A stretch of DNA of 64,000 bases, from the NCBI GenBank assembly GCA_020152595.1, contig JAIGNY010001237.1, forward strand, positions 284,501 to 348,500. The letters run 5' to 3'. The position numbers were made by a program, and so were the translations under genes. Source of the stretch: Chiridota heheva (Eukaryota; Echinodermata; Holothuroidea; Apodida; Chiridotidae). Below are positions 11,701 to 22,736 of the stretch, one piece after another (the first letter of the stretch is position 1; the number at the start of each line of letters is the position of its first letter). The notes below the pieces were generated by a model, which was not told the DNA's origin, ran no database searches, and was given only the letters and a program-made list of their open reading frames with translations.

Positions 11701-12778
11701 GTAAGACTATTGTTTTGTATCCCTTGAATAAAACACACAAAGGTCAAATTTTCAAAAACCTATTAAAGATACGGTCAGGAGCATTTTATGCAGGGCTCAC
11801 TTATACAGTAGTTAGAAAATGCTCTTAAAGGCATATGGGCATATACCGATTTTGTAATTACCAAGAAATGCTTTAAGTATAGACCTTTTCAATTAGTTTA
11901 GCAGATCATGATTTTTTCAGTACTTCGACCCAGAGGTTGCTTTTTTTGTCTGCCGTATTTGGTTATGACAAGCCCTTGATTTTCGGCATATTTCGTATTT
12001 TTGCCGTTGTATGTAAATTACACATACAGGGCACTGCGTGCTAGCAAGTATTGTTAAAACACACACACTTGTGTAGGCCTGCCTCACTAAAGTGAATGAA
12101 AATTGCCCTTAAAATACCAAAACCTTCAAAAATTTGACTTATTATCATAAAAAAAAAATATAAGGAAAAAGTTCTTATTTAATCCTTGTATAATGCCAAA
12201 ATGAAATAGAAAAATACTTTTGTTTATCGTATCCAAACTTTCATAAGGTTTTAGTGAACTTTAACCAATTATTAACAATAATATACTATTGAGATCTTGA
12301 ACACGCCTACTTCTTTACAGTATAGTAACTTTACTTGCAGATTGTGATCAATTCACAGATACATGATCTTACACATACAACACAATACAGGAGTAGAATC
12401 CTAGCTAATAATATCGTTGACAATTGACAGCCTGCATTCAAAACAACATCAAAACGTTCACGTACAGTACATGTATGTACTGACTTTATACAGTTTTAGT
12501 ACTTGCCTAGTGTTTATGTACTTGTACAGTACTTGTACGGACATGTTGAATTATTCGGCCGTTCTTGTAAGTCGTAGTTGTGTCATTTTTCTGTATTAAT
12601 TTTTTCAGTAATTCAAAAACATTTTTGTGTGAAGTAAAACTTTCAATCACATCAGACAGGTAAGATTTTCACGATTTTCATTTAAGTTAATGAAAATCTC
12701 TGGCGTAAAATTTCACATGCTATATCTAAATTTTACGACGCAGGTATAAGATGTGTCCTAAGAAATTTTAACCATAGT
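11701..12778 (+). other. IF1 intron, first part
   Basis: Intron sequence between the exons at 11652 and 16203. No exon or clear mobile element was recognised in this part. Confidence 0.5.
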
Positions 12779-12799
12779 GTAATATACAACAAATTTGTC

Positions 12800-13112
12800 G
12801 GTAACGCGAACCCTGCTTCGACCAATCAAATGCTGGGGGAACTTTTCCTTTGTTTCCCAACCAATCAGGTGCAGGTTTGAGGCAAAATATGTAAGCAGCA
12901 ATATGCACGCGTATTTCCTTCATGTATAGCACACGTATGATGCGTGCGCTTGAAAACATTTTTTTCATACGCTTGGTCCCATACCGTGCGTGAATTGTGC
13001 AAACGGCCAAGATTCCTACAGTATTTTATTGGTCAATAAGATTCCTCCAGTATACGATTGGTCCATTATGGACAGGTGAATTTCAGCCATGTGACATTAT
13101 TTAAATTAGTTA
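12800..13112 (+). repeat. dispersed CCAAT-box-rich repeat, copy 1
   Basis: About 300 bp that recur as the inverted complement at 33205-33515. The clearest block is GATTGGTCCATTATGGACA. The unit contains several CCAAT or ATTGG boxes (near 12818, 12859, 13028, 13048) and CG-containing runs such as TGCGTGCGC. It lies in an IF1 intron. It may be a promoter-bearing mobile element; no terminal repeats were identified. Confidence 0.65.
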
Positions 13113-13638
13113 TCTGGATATTGCCGATTGAGATTTGAAAAGGTGTATTTAGTCTTGGTCATTGAATATCCTCAGACTGTTTTCTCCCACAAAAGTTTTG
13201 TTGAGGGTGTGATGTAGATTCAGAATCTTTAGATCATTTTCAACTGCTCCCATTTAAAGAAACTTTGTGAAGGTTTGAATAAAAAAAAGTTGACATTGGG
13301 AAATTTGTAGGTCTTTGTACTAGATTTCAAATTTTGATGAAAATTCACATAATTTATTACAGAATTAAAAATGCTTTGAAGTGGTGAAGTTTTAACTGAT
13401 TTTCATGTAAATTTTTGCCATTTTTATGGTTCATGGCACATTTTCTTCAAATTAAGCTGATCAGTGTTGCTACAGTATCTGTCGAGAGTTTTAAATCATC
13501 TTGGTTATTCAATTCAGCCTAAATGGAGACAAAGTCTTATATAATCCTTATGTCATATGATAGAATTAAAAATGACAAATCTTCTGACAAAGTTTTGTAC
13601 TCCAGAAGCAATCTAACAATTTTTTTGTAATTATTAAA

Positions 13639-13937
13639 AGCTTCTCTTGCTCCCCACAACTCATTAGCCGTGCTCTTCCAGAAAAAAACCCTCTGGATAG
13701 AATTATCTCCTTCTTTCATGATGCTTCCCTCTACAACCATATTTAGTCCTCCTCTCCCACCCCCCCCTCTCTCTACTTTGTTTCTTCACCCATGCACTTC
13801 CTCTCTCGATCCTAGCTTTCTGGCTTTTAGTTCCCATGTTTCTCTCAATCTCCTCGTTTTGTTTTCTTCCTACCTCTGGAGTGATCTAATCTCTCAGGCA
13901 CAATTTCACCCTAAGCTCTCACCAAAAACACAAACAT
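13639..13937 (+). mobile_element. truncated I-group LINE 3' end
   Basis: The sequence starts with the LINE segment CTTGCTCCCCACAACTCA and runs through TCTACAACCATATTTAG to CTCAGGCACAATTTCACC. It lacks the usual CAAA tail motif. It is inserted in MITE family C copy 1. Confidence 0.75.
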
Positions 13938-14104
13938 TTAATGCTACAACACAAGTTTGGGAGCCACCATTTTGATTTTAAAACATGCAGAAAATAATGT
14001 CATCAACCCAGCAGGATGCTGTGTGTTTCTTTGTAACATCTCAAGTTTTCTACCATACAAAAAAAAATCCCTTTTATAAGGGTCAAGGACATTTTTGTGT
14101 ACAG

Positions 14105-15165
14105 TATACATATGCTATGTACTGTCAATGGTCACAGGAATGGTATTAGATAGAACTTCTGCATGCTATTGAAAGATTTAGATTATGCCGATGACATAGC
14201 CTTATTGTCAAGCAAATGAGATCATTTACAGGACAACCCTATGACTTCAAACCAATGCAGGATGTGTGGGGCTATTAATGAATAATAGCAGACAAAGGTG
14301 ATGAGAATTAATGCTAGAAGGCAAGATGCTTTTTCATTGAACAGAAAAGAGGTGGATGACGTTAATGAATTCATATAGCATAGCATAGCAAGGTTTAACA
14401 TCCCGAAAGCATCTAGTGCTGGACATTATATCGAGATGGCCATTGCCTTTGATAAGCAGTTGTGGACTCTCTGGTTGCAGACCCACTGGGATAGAACCCG
14501 GGACGTGCGGATGCTAGCACAAATCACTACACCACGAAAGTCTGTACATACTTAGGCGCCACCCTGATGAAAGATGGTGGAAACTGATTGACACAAGGCG
14601 GAGAATAGGCAAGGCCAGAAACACGATCATCACCTTAAACAACATTTGGAAATCTAACAACTACAGCTTTAAGGACAAAACTAATAAGATATTTCAAACA
14701 AATGTTATGTCTGTGATTCTATACGGATCTTGCACATGGAGAATGAATGAGGGCGACAATAAAAAAGTAGATACATTCCAATGAAACTGCCTACGCAAAA
14801 TATTAAAAGTCCGATGGCCAACAGTAATTTCAAATAATGACTTGTATAGAAAGACAAAGATGGTATTGACAAGCATAACAATTCGTGAGAGAAGATGGAA
14901 AGAAATCAGACATACTTTACGTAGAGATGCCACCAATAATTCAAGGATAGCTTCGTCCTGGACACCAAATAGGTGAAGAAAATGAGGCCGGCCCAAAACA
15001 ACTTGGAGGCTAATGGTAAAGAAAGAGAGAGATGCTTGGATGGGGGTGCTGGAACCAAGTCAGTGAAGTGGCACAAGACAGGAAGAGATGGATCTCTGTG
15101 CTGAAGGCCTTAATCTCCACTTGAGGAGAAAGGAGCAGTGAAATGAAGTGAAAACATAAAAACAT
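14105..15165 (+). mobile_element. RTE-like LINE remnant (RT end to 3' end)
   Basis: Frames give DYADDIALLSS (the ADD catalytic box) near 14180, then after a SINE insertion YLGATLMKDGG near 14550, VILYGSCTW near 14715 and KRGRPKTTWR near 14985. This motif order is that of RTE-type reverse transcriptase C-termini. Stops are frequent. The same family occurs at 31700-32690. Confidence 0.8.
14378..14540 (-). mobile_element. tRNA-derived SINE (minus)
   Basis: Read on the minus strand there is an A-box-like GTGGTGTAGTG and a B-box-like GGGTTCTATCCC, the split internal promoter of a tRNA-derived SINE. It sits inside the RTE remnant between sequences for DDVNEF and YLGATL. The left edge shows repeated AGCATAGCAT units. 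Confidence 0.65.
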
Positions 15166-15711
15166 GCTCTCAAAAGTTTGTGTCACATCATTTTGAATAA
15201 GAACTTTAAAAATAAAATGTATAAAGAAATACATTATAATCGTTATCACCTTGTTGGAGAAATTATGTCATCATGCACAATATTTCAGTACAGAATTAAA
15301 CAAAATGGCAGCCTCCATGGACTGAATTCAAACATGAATTTACTTGATCTAGGAATAAGATTCTGGTGGTTGGTTGCCAGAGTTGGTTTAGATTTTAATC
15401 TGCTGTCATATGAAATAAGAATTGTATCAGACTTTTGTCTCCTTTACCTGTGCTACATGTCCATAAATTCATAACACTTAATCTTTCCATTTTTCTCTAG
15501 TTCCTCTGCTGAAGGCAAACCTATGCAGTCATACTGAACTGTTATTTATGTTTGGGTCAGTGTGTGGGTGTGTTGGTGAAACATGTAGTAGAAGTTCCAT
15601 CCAGACCCACTTTTAACAACAACAAAAAATCAAACTTCTGTTCATTTTCGTCTCAGTAATATCTATTTCATCTGATATTTGTTGCATGAAAACTGATGTA
15701 CATTACTAAGA

Positions 15712-15892
15712 TCCATTTATGGGATAAATGCGACGGTGGCTGGTCTCAAATGCTATTTGAAACCAAGGATGACATCATCGCAGGGTTTGAGCAGACCGAG
15801 GCGATAGCCGAGGTCCGCTAGACCTACGATGACGCCATCCGCGGTCTCAAATGCCATTTGAGCCCGACCATCCTCGCTTTTATCCCCATTTA
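15712..15892. repeat. short foldback element
   Basis: The flanks GGGATAAATGCGA and GGTCTCAAATGC are mirrored as inverted complements near 15840-15890 (GGTCTCAAATGCC, CTCGCTTTTATCCCC). A related GGTCTCGAATG fragment lies at about 16123. It is likely a miniature inverted-repeat element in an IF1 intron. Confidence 0.5.
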
Positions 15893-16202
15893 TCAATTTC
15901 TAATTTTGTGGGTGAAAATATAGAAAAAAAAGCAATTTATTTTAATCACCTTTTATATTCTCCTAACACTCATTGTGACATCATTTATTTACATGTTTCT
16001 TCATTTTTTGGAGGTGTGCAAGGGATTTGAGACCTAGGATGATGTACATTTATTATGCTTAATAAGGGTGTTAATATATGGAAAGTGTTAATCATCATCA
16101 TTCTCCTAATGTACATCTTGCTGGTCTCGAATGTATTTAAGACCACCTATTAGCCAATCAGAAAGCTAGAAATTTAATTTACTATTTATCAACTTTATTT
16201 AG

Positions 16203-16292
16203 GGTGGAGGCACAGGAGGGTCCATTCGTGATGCAGGGGGTGCGTTTGGAAAGATGCAGCATGTGCATGAGGAGCAGTACTTCAGAAAATTG
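16203..16292 (+). CDS. ATP5IF1: ATPase inhibitor IF1, inhibitory-region exon
   Basis: IF1 is a mitochondrial matrix protein that blocks ATP hydrolysis by the F1 part of ATP synthase when the proton gradient collapses. This 30-codon exon, flanked by AG (16201-16202) and GTGAGC, encodes the conserved core GGSIRDAGGAFGK followed by EEQYFRKL. In bovine IF1 the matching Glu, Tyr and Phe of the EExYFR segment contact F1. It starts and ends in phase 0, in frame with both neighbours. The next intron is only 393 bp and holds a family A MITE. Confidence 0.95.
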
Positions 16293-16330
16293 GTGAGCAT
16301 CTAAGATGTATATTTTACAAAATGTTTCTG

Positions 16331-16550
16331 AGAGGATTAGTTCAGTGGTCAACAAACATGTCCATCTTAAATGAAAGAGGACTTCAAAAGAAACAAAATG
16401 GTGAAAAAAGCGTTCAAAAATCTGAGGCTATGACATAACAACTAGTCTGATTTCAGTCGTTTCTACGAATGCTTTCTTCACCATTTTGTTTCTTTTGAAG
16501 TCCTCTTTCATATAAGATAATCATGCTAGCCCACTGAAGTAATCCTTTAA
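16331..16550. mobile_element. MITE family A, copy 1 (compact)
   Basis: The left end AGGATTAGTTCAGTGGTCAA is the inverted complement of the right end (CCACTGAAGTAATCCTTTAA). Inner inverted segments AACAAAATGGTGAA and TTCACCATTTTGTTTC also pair, so nearly the whole ~220 bp can fold back. It occupies more than half of the last IF1 intron. Confidence 0.8.
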
Positions 16551-16685
16551 ACGTTGTGACATTTGTACTACCATGGATGTAATGATAACAATTTGCTCTT
16601 TCTTGTTTGGATCTTTGCAGCTGATTTCTCTTCATCTTTTAAGTCTCAAGCAACAGCTAATTGTCCTTCCTGTTGTTCTTTCTAG

Positions 16686-16838
16686 CAAGCGGAACAACTG
16701 AAAGCATTAAGGAAACATCACGATGAAGAAATTGAAGCTCACGAAAGGGAAATGAATCGCCATGCAGAAGCCATTGCACGACTCAAAAAGCGAAAGACAG
16801 ACTTGCATGAAGATGATACAAGCTCTGATTCTAATTGA
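16686..16838 (+). CDS. ATP5IF1: ATPase inhibitor IF1, C-terminal exon
   Basis: The exon follows an acceptor at 16684-16685 and encodes 50 residues plus a TGA stop at 16836-16838. QAEQLKALRKHHDEEIEAHE continues the long IF1 helix. The KHH pair and nearby His residues match the pH-sensing, histidine-rich dimerisation region of animal IF1. The tail is Lys/Arg-rich and then acidic (HEDDTSSDSN). The three visible exons give 97 residues, close to the mature protein length in vertebrates. Confidence 0.95.
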   Translation, partial: QAEQLKALRKHHDEEIEAHEREMNRHAEAIARLKKRKTDLHEDDTSSDSN

Positions 16839-17680
16839 TGGGCCATTTCATACAAAAAATAACTGATCTGAAAATCGACTTGCAATGTACCAAGAAGACA
16901 GGTACACTAAAGCTTTGATATTTCAACCAAAGGAAACTTTTCATCGTGAAGTGTTTAAAAAACCACAAGTATTGTAGATCTATTGTCTTGGAATTAAATG
17001 TCCTTCTACAGAGAAGTCATCAAGAAGTAAAATTGTGAATGTTAACTGGGTATATTTTGTTTGGAGATGATATGAGCCTTACCATTATGATAAATGTGTA
17101 TGTTGAAAATTTCCTGAACATTTTTATAACACATGGTACCAACTGTTTCTTTTTACTTAGAGCTTGGAAAGTATTCTTGGTAAGAAGTAGCTTTGGTTTA
17201 ATTTCTTTTATATTTAAAAATAAACCACTGTGGATGATAATTTTGGAGTAAAACAGAAACAAATTAAGAAATTGTATTTATCTTAGAAGCATTAAATTTT
17301 AATTCAAAACTTTGTTGAAATCAAATCTTTTGCCAAAACTATTTCACTTTCTTTGCTCTTGAGAATAATTGATGTAGTCTGGCTATAGTTGAAGTTTATA
17401 TGATTGCTTCAGGGAGTTTGTTTGGATCAGATGTAAGCTATATGGATTACGATATATGTTCATGCCTTTAAAAGATAATTTGTTAATTATTTGATTTTAC
17501 AGTTATCTTGTTTGTCATTATGGTAAAGCAAAGTTTGTGCTGTGTTGTTGTGTTCCAAGCAAGGAAGCTGTGGTATTGCAATAGATTTCATTTCCTAAAA
17601 CCAATCTTGTGGTTTTCTTTCACTTTATAGGAATTGTTATTTTTGTGGTATGGAATAAACATTGAGTTTTAAGTAGGAAT
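16839..17680 (+). other. IF1 3' untranslated region
   Basis: About 0.8 kb of AT-rich sequence without exons follows the stop codon and reaches the canonical AATAAA. The exact cleavage site cannot be seen. Confidence 0.6.
17654..17659 (+). terminator. poly(A) signal of IF1
   Basis: AATAAA on the plus strand 816 bases after the IF1 stop codon, with no other canonical signal in between. Confidence 0.6.
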
Positions 17681-17749
17681 TTTGTGCAAAGCTGTTGTAG
17701 TTTCAAACTTACGCCTGATCACATATTCAAGGATTTTTAATAAATAGGA

Positions 17750-18155
17750 GAATAGGTTGCTCAGTTGGCAGCGCGCACGACTGAGATGCTGGAGGTCCCG
17801 GGTTCAATGCTCGGTCAGGTCTTAACTCGATTTTTCCACAGATATGCAGACAGATACGCCGAACATCAAAGCAGAAGCATTTCATCTGCAGCTCCCACTC
17901 CTCATTCAGCTGTTGAGAGGCAATGGTTGAATGGCGTACAGTCCTTCGGTGGAGGCTTTAAACTGTCAATCCCGACTGCAGGACAGCCACCCCCTGCCTG
18001 GTTCTCTCTTCGAGAAGAGCAGCGTGAAAATGCAGTGTTCATCCACTTCTCATCCTGGCCAAGTCAAGCCAAATTTCTTGTGTGTTGACAGCCAGAGAAC
18101 TTGACTAGACAGCACTTTAAGGCCCTGGTGTAAGGCGCTATACAAATCAAATGAA
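17750..18155 (+). mobile_element. tRNA-derived SINE
   Basis: The sequence has an A-box-like TGCTCAGTTGG near 17759 and a B-box GGTTCAATGC at 17801-17810, spaced as in a tRNA promoter. A SINE body follows, ending with AAGGCGCTATACAAATC, a common invertebrate SINE 3' motif. The 107-codon frame across it is incidental. Confidence 0.75.
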
Positions 18156-18244
18156 CAAGGTGCAGACAGAACAAGAATCATTCAATCAGGAAGTATATCC
18201 ATTGATGACTAAAACATTTCTAACAGCTGAGTGTGGTTAAAGGG

Positions 18245-18840
18245 GAGACATAAAGTCTGACATAAACCTTATTTCATATGATTGAAATAAAAATAACAAA
18301 CTTAATCTGACCAAGTTTCATACCCCCTTAAGCAATCTTAACAATCTTTATAATTATTAAAAACTTTAATTCTACTAAATAGTACTATGGGAGCTGCCAT
18401 TTTGATTTTAAAACTTGGAGATTATGATGTCATCAGCCCAGCAGGATGATGGAATGCTTTGTATTTGATAATCTACCTCAAGATTTGTAGGTTATGAGAA
18501 ATATAAATCAAGGGTCAAGGAATTTTCTGTGTACACTTGAAATTAACAAAACATTGTTAAACCTTTGTGTCACATCATTTTGGAATAAAAACTAATCACA
18601 TTTATGAAGATGTACATTAAGTTCCTTATGTCCCTGACTCCCTATTGGGGAAATTATGTCATCAAGCGCAATATTTCAATACAGAATTGAACAAAATGGC
18701 AGCCTCCATGTGTCAATTTCAAACATGAATAACTTTACATAGAAATACAATTTTGACTTGCTGTTTTTGATAGTTGGTTAAGATTTGTATCCTCTATCAT
18801 ATGAAGTAATGATTGTATCAGACTTTGTCTCTTTTGAGAT
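18245..18840. mobile_element. MITE family C, copy 2
   Basis: About 595 bp with ends GAGACATAAAGTCTGACATA and TGTATCAGACTTTGTCTCTT that are inverted complements over roughly 30 bases. A CATATGA motif lies just inside each end. This intact copy shows the layout from which 13526-15445 was split. Confidence 0.8.
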
Positions 18841-18924
18841 GTACTGCATGGCCACCTAAAACTCAATAACAACTCCTCGGTAAGAGTAGGCTCTAAAGGA
18901 GTATTATTTCAGAGGATTAAATAG

Positions 18925-19220
18925 CAATAAATTAACACGAGAGAACGGAGAAGTGCAGTGGTTTAGGAGTCATGTTCATATGCGGAAGGTACTAGGTTTG
19001 ATTCCCGCAGCGAGCCCTGCATTGAGTCCTTGGGCAAGACACTTTACTTGCTCCAGTCCACTCCGCTGTAAAATGAGTACCAGCACTGCTGGGGAGTTAA
19101 CCTGTGATGGACTGGCATCCCGTCTAGGGAGAGTCATGTACTCCCATCCGCTTGTGCCATGGAAACAGGATAAACACCGTTCCTATGAGCCTAATGGCTC
19201 AGATGGATTTAGCTTAAGAT
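18925..19220 (+). mobile_element. tRNA-derived SINE, second family, copy 1
   Basis: An A-box-like GCAGTGGTTTAGGAG and a B-box-like AGGTTTGATTCCCG (near 18993) are followed by GGGCAAGACACTTTACTTG and CTGTAAAATGAGTACC. A diverged copy of the second half is at 48560-48800. Confidence 0.75.
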
Positions 19221-21050
19221 AGTGGAGAGGTGCATCACAGATGAATAAAGTCGTTGTCCATCCAAGCAGGACAGCTTCTGTTTGGTCCATTTGAAAATTA
19301 GCTTCAAGAAATTGTCTTCTAGATTTCTACTAGTTATAGAGCAGAGCCTTATAGGATAGGGCATTATGTGGGGGGGAAATGTCCTTCCAAAAAAACAATT
19401 GATGAAGCAACAAGAATTCTAAAAAAAGGGAGGGTCTCAAGAGTTCCGAATATAATAGCTGTTAATTTGTTACGATAAAACGCAAGGTGAAGTTCAAGAG
19501 GTGACTTTCCAACGTTCAATAATACTGAAAACAGTGTCCATAAAAAGTAGTTCAAGACTAATTTTGACAGGCTAATTTGAATGTTTCAAGCTGGTATAAT
19601 CCATCTCTCCCTATTATATTTATTGACATAGCTTGTCCTACACTACCCCACAAGGATGATATATCAGGAATCCTCTGTTATCAAAATCCCCTGCAACCAG
19701 GGGTGGCAGCACCAGGATTTTAGTCATGGGGGGAGCGAGGGGCAAATTGATCTCAGGAAGGGGGGGGGGGGAATCCAATAAATCAGACAAAATATGTCAC
19801 TACACAATTTTCAGGGGGGAAAATGATCTCGTGGGGTGGGGGGAGAATACCCGATAGCGGCATCATGGGGGGGGGGGGCACAAACTCTTAGGAGGCACTT
19901 TCAAAGTCATATGTACCCCCATCCCAACCTGTAGATAGAATTAATGAGCCCAACACAAAGTGAAAAAGGCACTTGAAAATTAAAGCGGCACTTTTCCAAT
20001 GAAGACACATTCCTTCTGTATATGGCACTTATCATTTCAAAAGGAGAACTTTTGTAATCTTTCAGAAAACACACCTATGCCTGCAACATAATTTTTTTTT
20101 TAGCATGATATTCAAGGTTCATTTTCCCCTATCCCCTCTCAGCAACCCATGAAGAATTAGTGTCTTTTATTGTAAAATTGACTGAGGTATCTGAAATATT
20201 ACCAGCAGAAAGTAAGAGCATACCCCAACCTTCTTTAAAACATTCTTATTAGATACCGTAGTTCCTTCAAATTAAGTATGAAAAATAAATCCTTTTTGAA
20301 ATTGTTTAAAAGTAAAATTGCAAAATAGGAGTATATCAAAACATTGACAGTAGGATTTTGAATATAGTTACATTTGCCACTGAATATATGGGGTAATTTT
20401 GCCACACATGGCTGCCATGGCTACATGTAGCATATGACCCTGTGGTGGGGGCACTTCCATATGTGATGCCCAAGCAGGTGCCTTTTTTTTGCATTATTTT
20501 CGTAGTGCAGTTGTCTTTTTCAGTGCAGGTCTTGAAAAATGCTCTTTTGCTGTATTAATTTCGCACTGCAGGTCCATTTTCACAATATTCTTGATGAATA
20601 CTCGATGCAGGTATCAAAATTGCCTTCTTTCACACAGTGGCGCTGCCAGGGGTTTAATATTGGGGTGGGGGGGGGGGGCATAAACCTTTTTGGCAAGGGG
20701 CCCACCTTGTAAGGTCCAGGGGAAAAGTCCTGGGAGAAAAGCCTTGCATTTTCCAAGTTTTAGATGCCCCCAAAAGATATGTGTGCAATACACGGCTCTT
20801 TTAACTAAATTAGGATAATTACGACCGATCTAGCATAGCAGTATATAATTTTGCAATAATCCGACCCCCCCCCCCTCCTCCTCTCCTTCCATTAAAAAAG
20901 AAAAATAGCTATTTTGACGGCACCACTGCTTTCACACTGCAGGTATTAGAATTGTATAATTTCATATATTGCAGGTACCAAAAAATCTGTCATACTATGG
21001 GTGTGCTTTTTGCTTCTTGGGCTGCGCACCCTTACCAATTTTAGTATGTT
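19221..21050. repeat. G-run-rich dispersed repeats, no gene
   Basis: Several fragments begin with a GTGGC(G/A)-type motif near 19703 and 20639 and carry G or C runs of 8-12 bases. The stretch 19865-20020 (TCTTAGGAGGCACTTTC, CTGTAGATAGAATTA) is a diverged copy of 47025-47200. No coding potential was recognised. Confidence 0.5.
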
Positions 21051-21058
21051 TCACCCCC

Positions 21059-21318
21059 CCCCTTCATCCCGGAATATGACATATGACACTAACACATGAA
21101 ACGGCAAAGTATCTAAAATATGTTCTTTATATATTGCAGTTTTATTAGCATTCACATACAAAACTACATAACAGTTTAAATGCAAATTCCCCCTTCATCC
21201 CGGAATATGACATATGACACTAACACATGAAACGGCAAAGTATCTAAAATATGTTCTTTATATATTGCAGTTTTATTAGCATTCACATACAAAACTACAT
21301 AACAGTTTAAATGCAAAT
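21059..21318. repeat. 131-bp tandem duplication
   Basis: A segment starting CCTTCATCCCGGAATATGAC occurs twice, with a period of 131 bases and almost no divergence. Each unit contains TTTATT (21141-21146 and 21272-21277), which reads as AATAAA on the minus strand. It lies just downstream of the candidate terminal exon of the CHRAC1-like gene, so the 3' end signal may be duplicated. Confidence 0.85.
21272..21277 (-). terminator. candidate poly(A) signal, CHRAC1-like gene
   Basis: AATAAA on the minus strand about 95 bases beyond the TAA at 21371. A second identical signal lies in the other copy of the tandem duplication at 21141-21146. Confidence 0.4.
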
Positions 21319-21370
21319 TACAGTACCACAACCGACTTCTGTTTCAGCAATATATTTCAGATGGAAGTCT

Positions 21371-21437
21371 TTAAGTGGCTGCTGGATCAATGCAGTCATA
21401 TGCTTCTTCTATGACTTCCAACAATAGAGCATGTTGC
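21371..21437 (-). CDS. candidate terminal exon, CHRAC1-like locus
   Basis: On the minus strand a good acceptor (ctgtgttttag) is followed by an open frame encoding QHALLLEVIEEAYDCIDPAA and a stop at 21371-21373. AATAAA lies about 95 bases further on. The entry phase matches the donor of the candidate exon at 26564-26592. The peptide is acidic and does not clearly match the CHRAC1 tail, so it may be an alternative 3' end or belong to another transcript. Confidence 0.45.
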
Positions 21438-21689
21438 CTAAAACACAGAAAAATTATTGAACTCTAGGTAATAAATAGTTGTCAATAAGCATGTAATCCT
21501 CAAGTGTCAGCTACTGACAAAAATCTTCCAATTTGAAGATACCACCAGGGTTTGACATGTCAATTCGTCCACCAGGCAACAGAACGGAACACATTTGTTA
21601 CAAGATTTGTTTTAAGTGGATGATTGATGGATTATGTAAAAATAAATTAGCAGTAATTTTCAAACATTGTTCATAAGATACAGTAAGGT

Positions 21690-22640
21690 GGTGACATCAT
21701 TTAGCACTTTCACATTAAGCCACACCCACCATGCATATTAATGACAATAGGGCACATCTATAGACCATAAGTTCTGTGTACCAAGTATGACCTGAATCAA
21801 GATTACCATTCTTGAAATACTGTGTTTACAAGCTCTTTTCAGCAAAATCATATTAAGCCCTGTCCAATATGCATATTAATGAATTCCAACGCTTTTACAT
21901 CATGAATATTTATACACCAGCTAACATCATAATGATCCCAAATATGAAACAAAATGTGGTTGTTTCTACAGACCAAGGGCTATCTGTGTACCACGTATGA
22001 AATGAATCTCATGTACAGTTCTTGAGGTACTGTATTTACAAGCTCTTTAACAAAACCATGTGAAGCCCCGCCCATTATGCACATTAATGAAATTCAATGT
22101 TTTCACATCATGAACATGTACACACCAGTTACTGTAACATCATAATTATCCTAAATATGAAACAAAACAGACATGTGGTTGTTAGAATATGAGCATTTCA
22201 AGATTTTTATATTAAACCCCGCCTACTCATTAATATGCTTACATCAAAAACAATAGGGCACATTTACGGACCATGGGCTATCTGTGTACCAAATATGACA
22301 TTAATCCACTTTACCGTTCTTGAGATACCGTGTTTACAAGCTTTTTCAGCAAAATCATATCAAGCCCTGCCCACAATGCACATTAAAGAAATTCAGCATT
22401 TTTACATCATGAACATGTACACACCAGCTAACATTATAATTACACCAAATATGAAAACAGACACAGTTGTTAAAAAAATGAAGATTTCAAGATTTTTACA
22501 TTAAGCCCCGCCTACTCACTAATATGCATGACATCACTATCAAAAACAATAGGACACATCTATGGTCCATGGACTACCTGTGTATCGTGTATGACATGAA
22601 TCCAGTGTACTTTTCTTGAAATGCATAGCTCTTAATAAAT
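21690..22640. repeat. diverged ~145-bp tandem repeat block
   Basis: The motif AAGCCCCGCCCA followed by ATGCACATTAATGA recurs at about 21716, 21854, 22063, 22214, 22362 and 22504. Other shared phrases are GGGCACAT..CTA, TGTGTACCA..TATGA and TTCTTGA.ATAC. The copies are well diverged, so the block is old. Confidence 0.7.
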
Positions 22641-22736
22641 GTCACATGTTTAGAAGAGGTATGCTCTGCCAACTTATCAAATAATGCGGCGGGCCTTCAT
22701 AAGGGTTGTTTAAGCAACTGATTATTTTTATCAGAG

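Larger units (their letters stand above)
13526..15445. mobile_element. MITE family C, copy 1, split by nested insertions
   Basis: The outer ends (GAGACAAAGTCTTATATAAT at 13528 and ATTGTATCAGACTTTTGTCT near 15423) are imperfect inverted repeats. The body matches the uninterrupted copy at 18245-18840. Two insertions separate the pieces: an I-group LINE tail (about 13639-13937) and an RTE remnant (about 14105-15165), which itself holds a SINE. All of it lies in an IF1 intron. Confidence 0.75.

Noticed and set aside
17758..17830. Functional tRNA gene
   Set aside because: A and B boxes are present but no cloverleaf arms close; it is the head of a SINE.
17765..18088. 107-residue plus-strand protein
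   Set aside because: Lies wholly within a tRNA-derived SINE whose A and B boxes explain the sequence.
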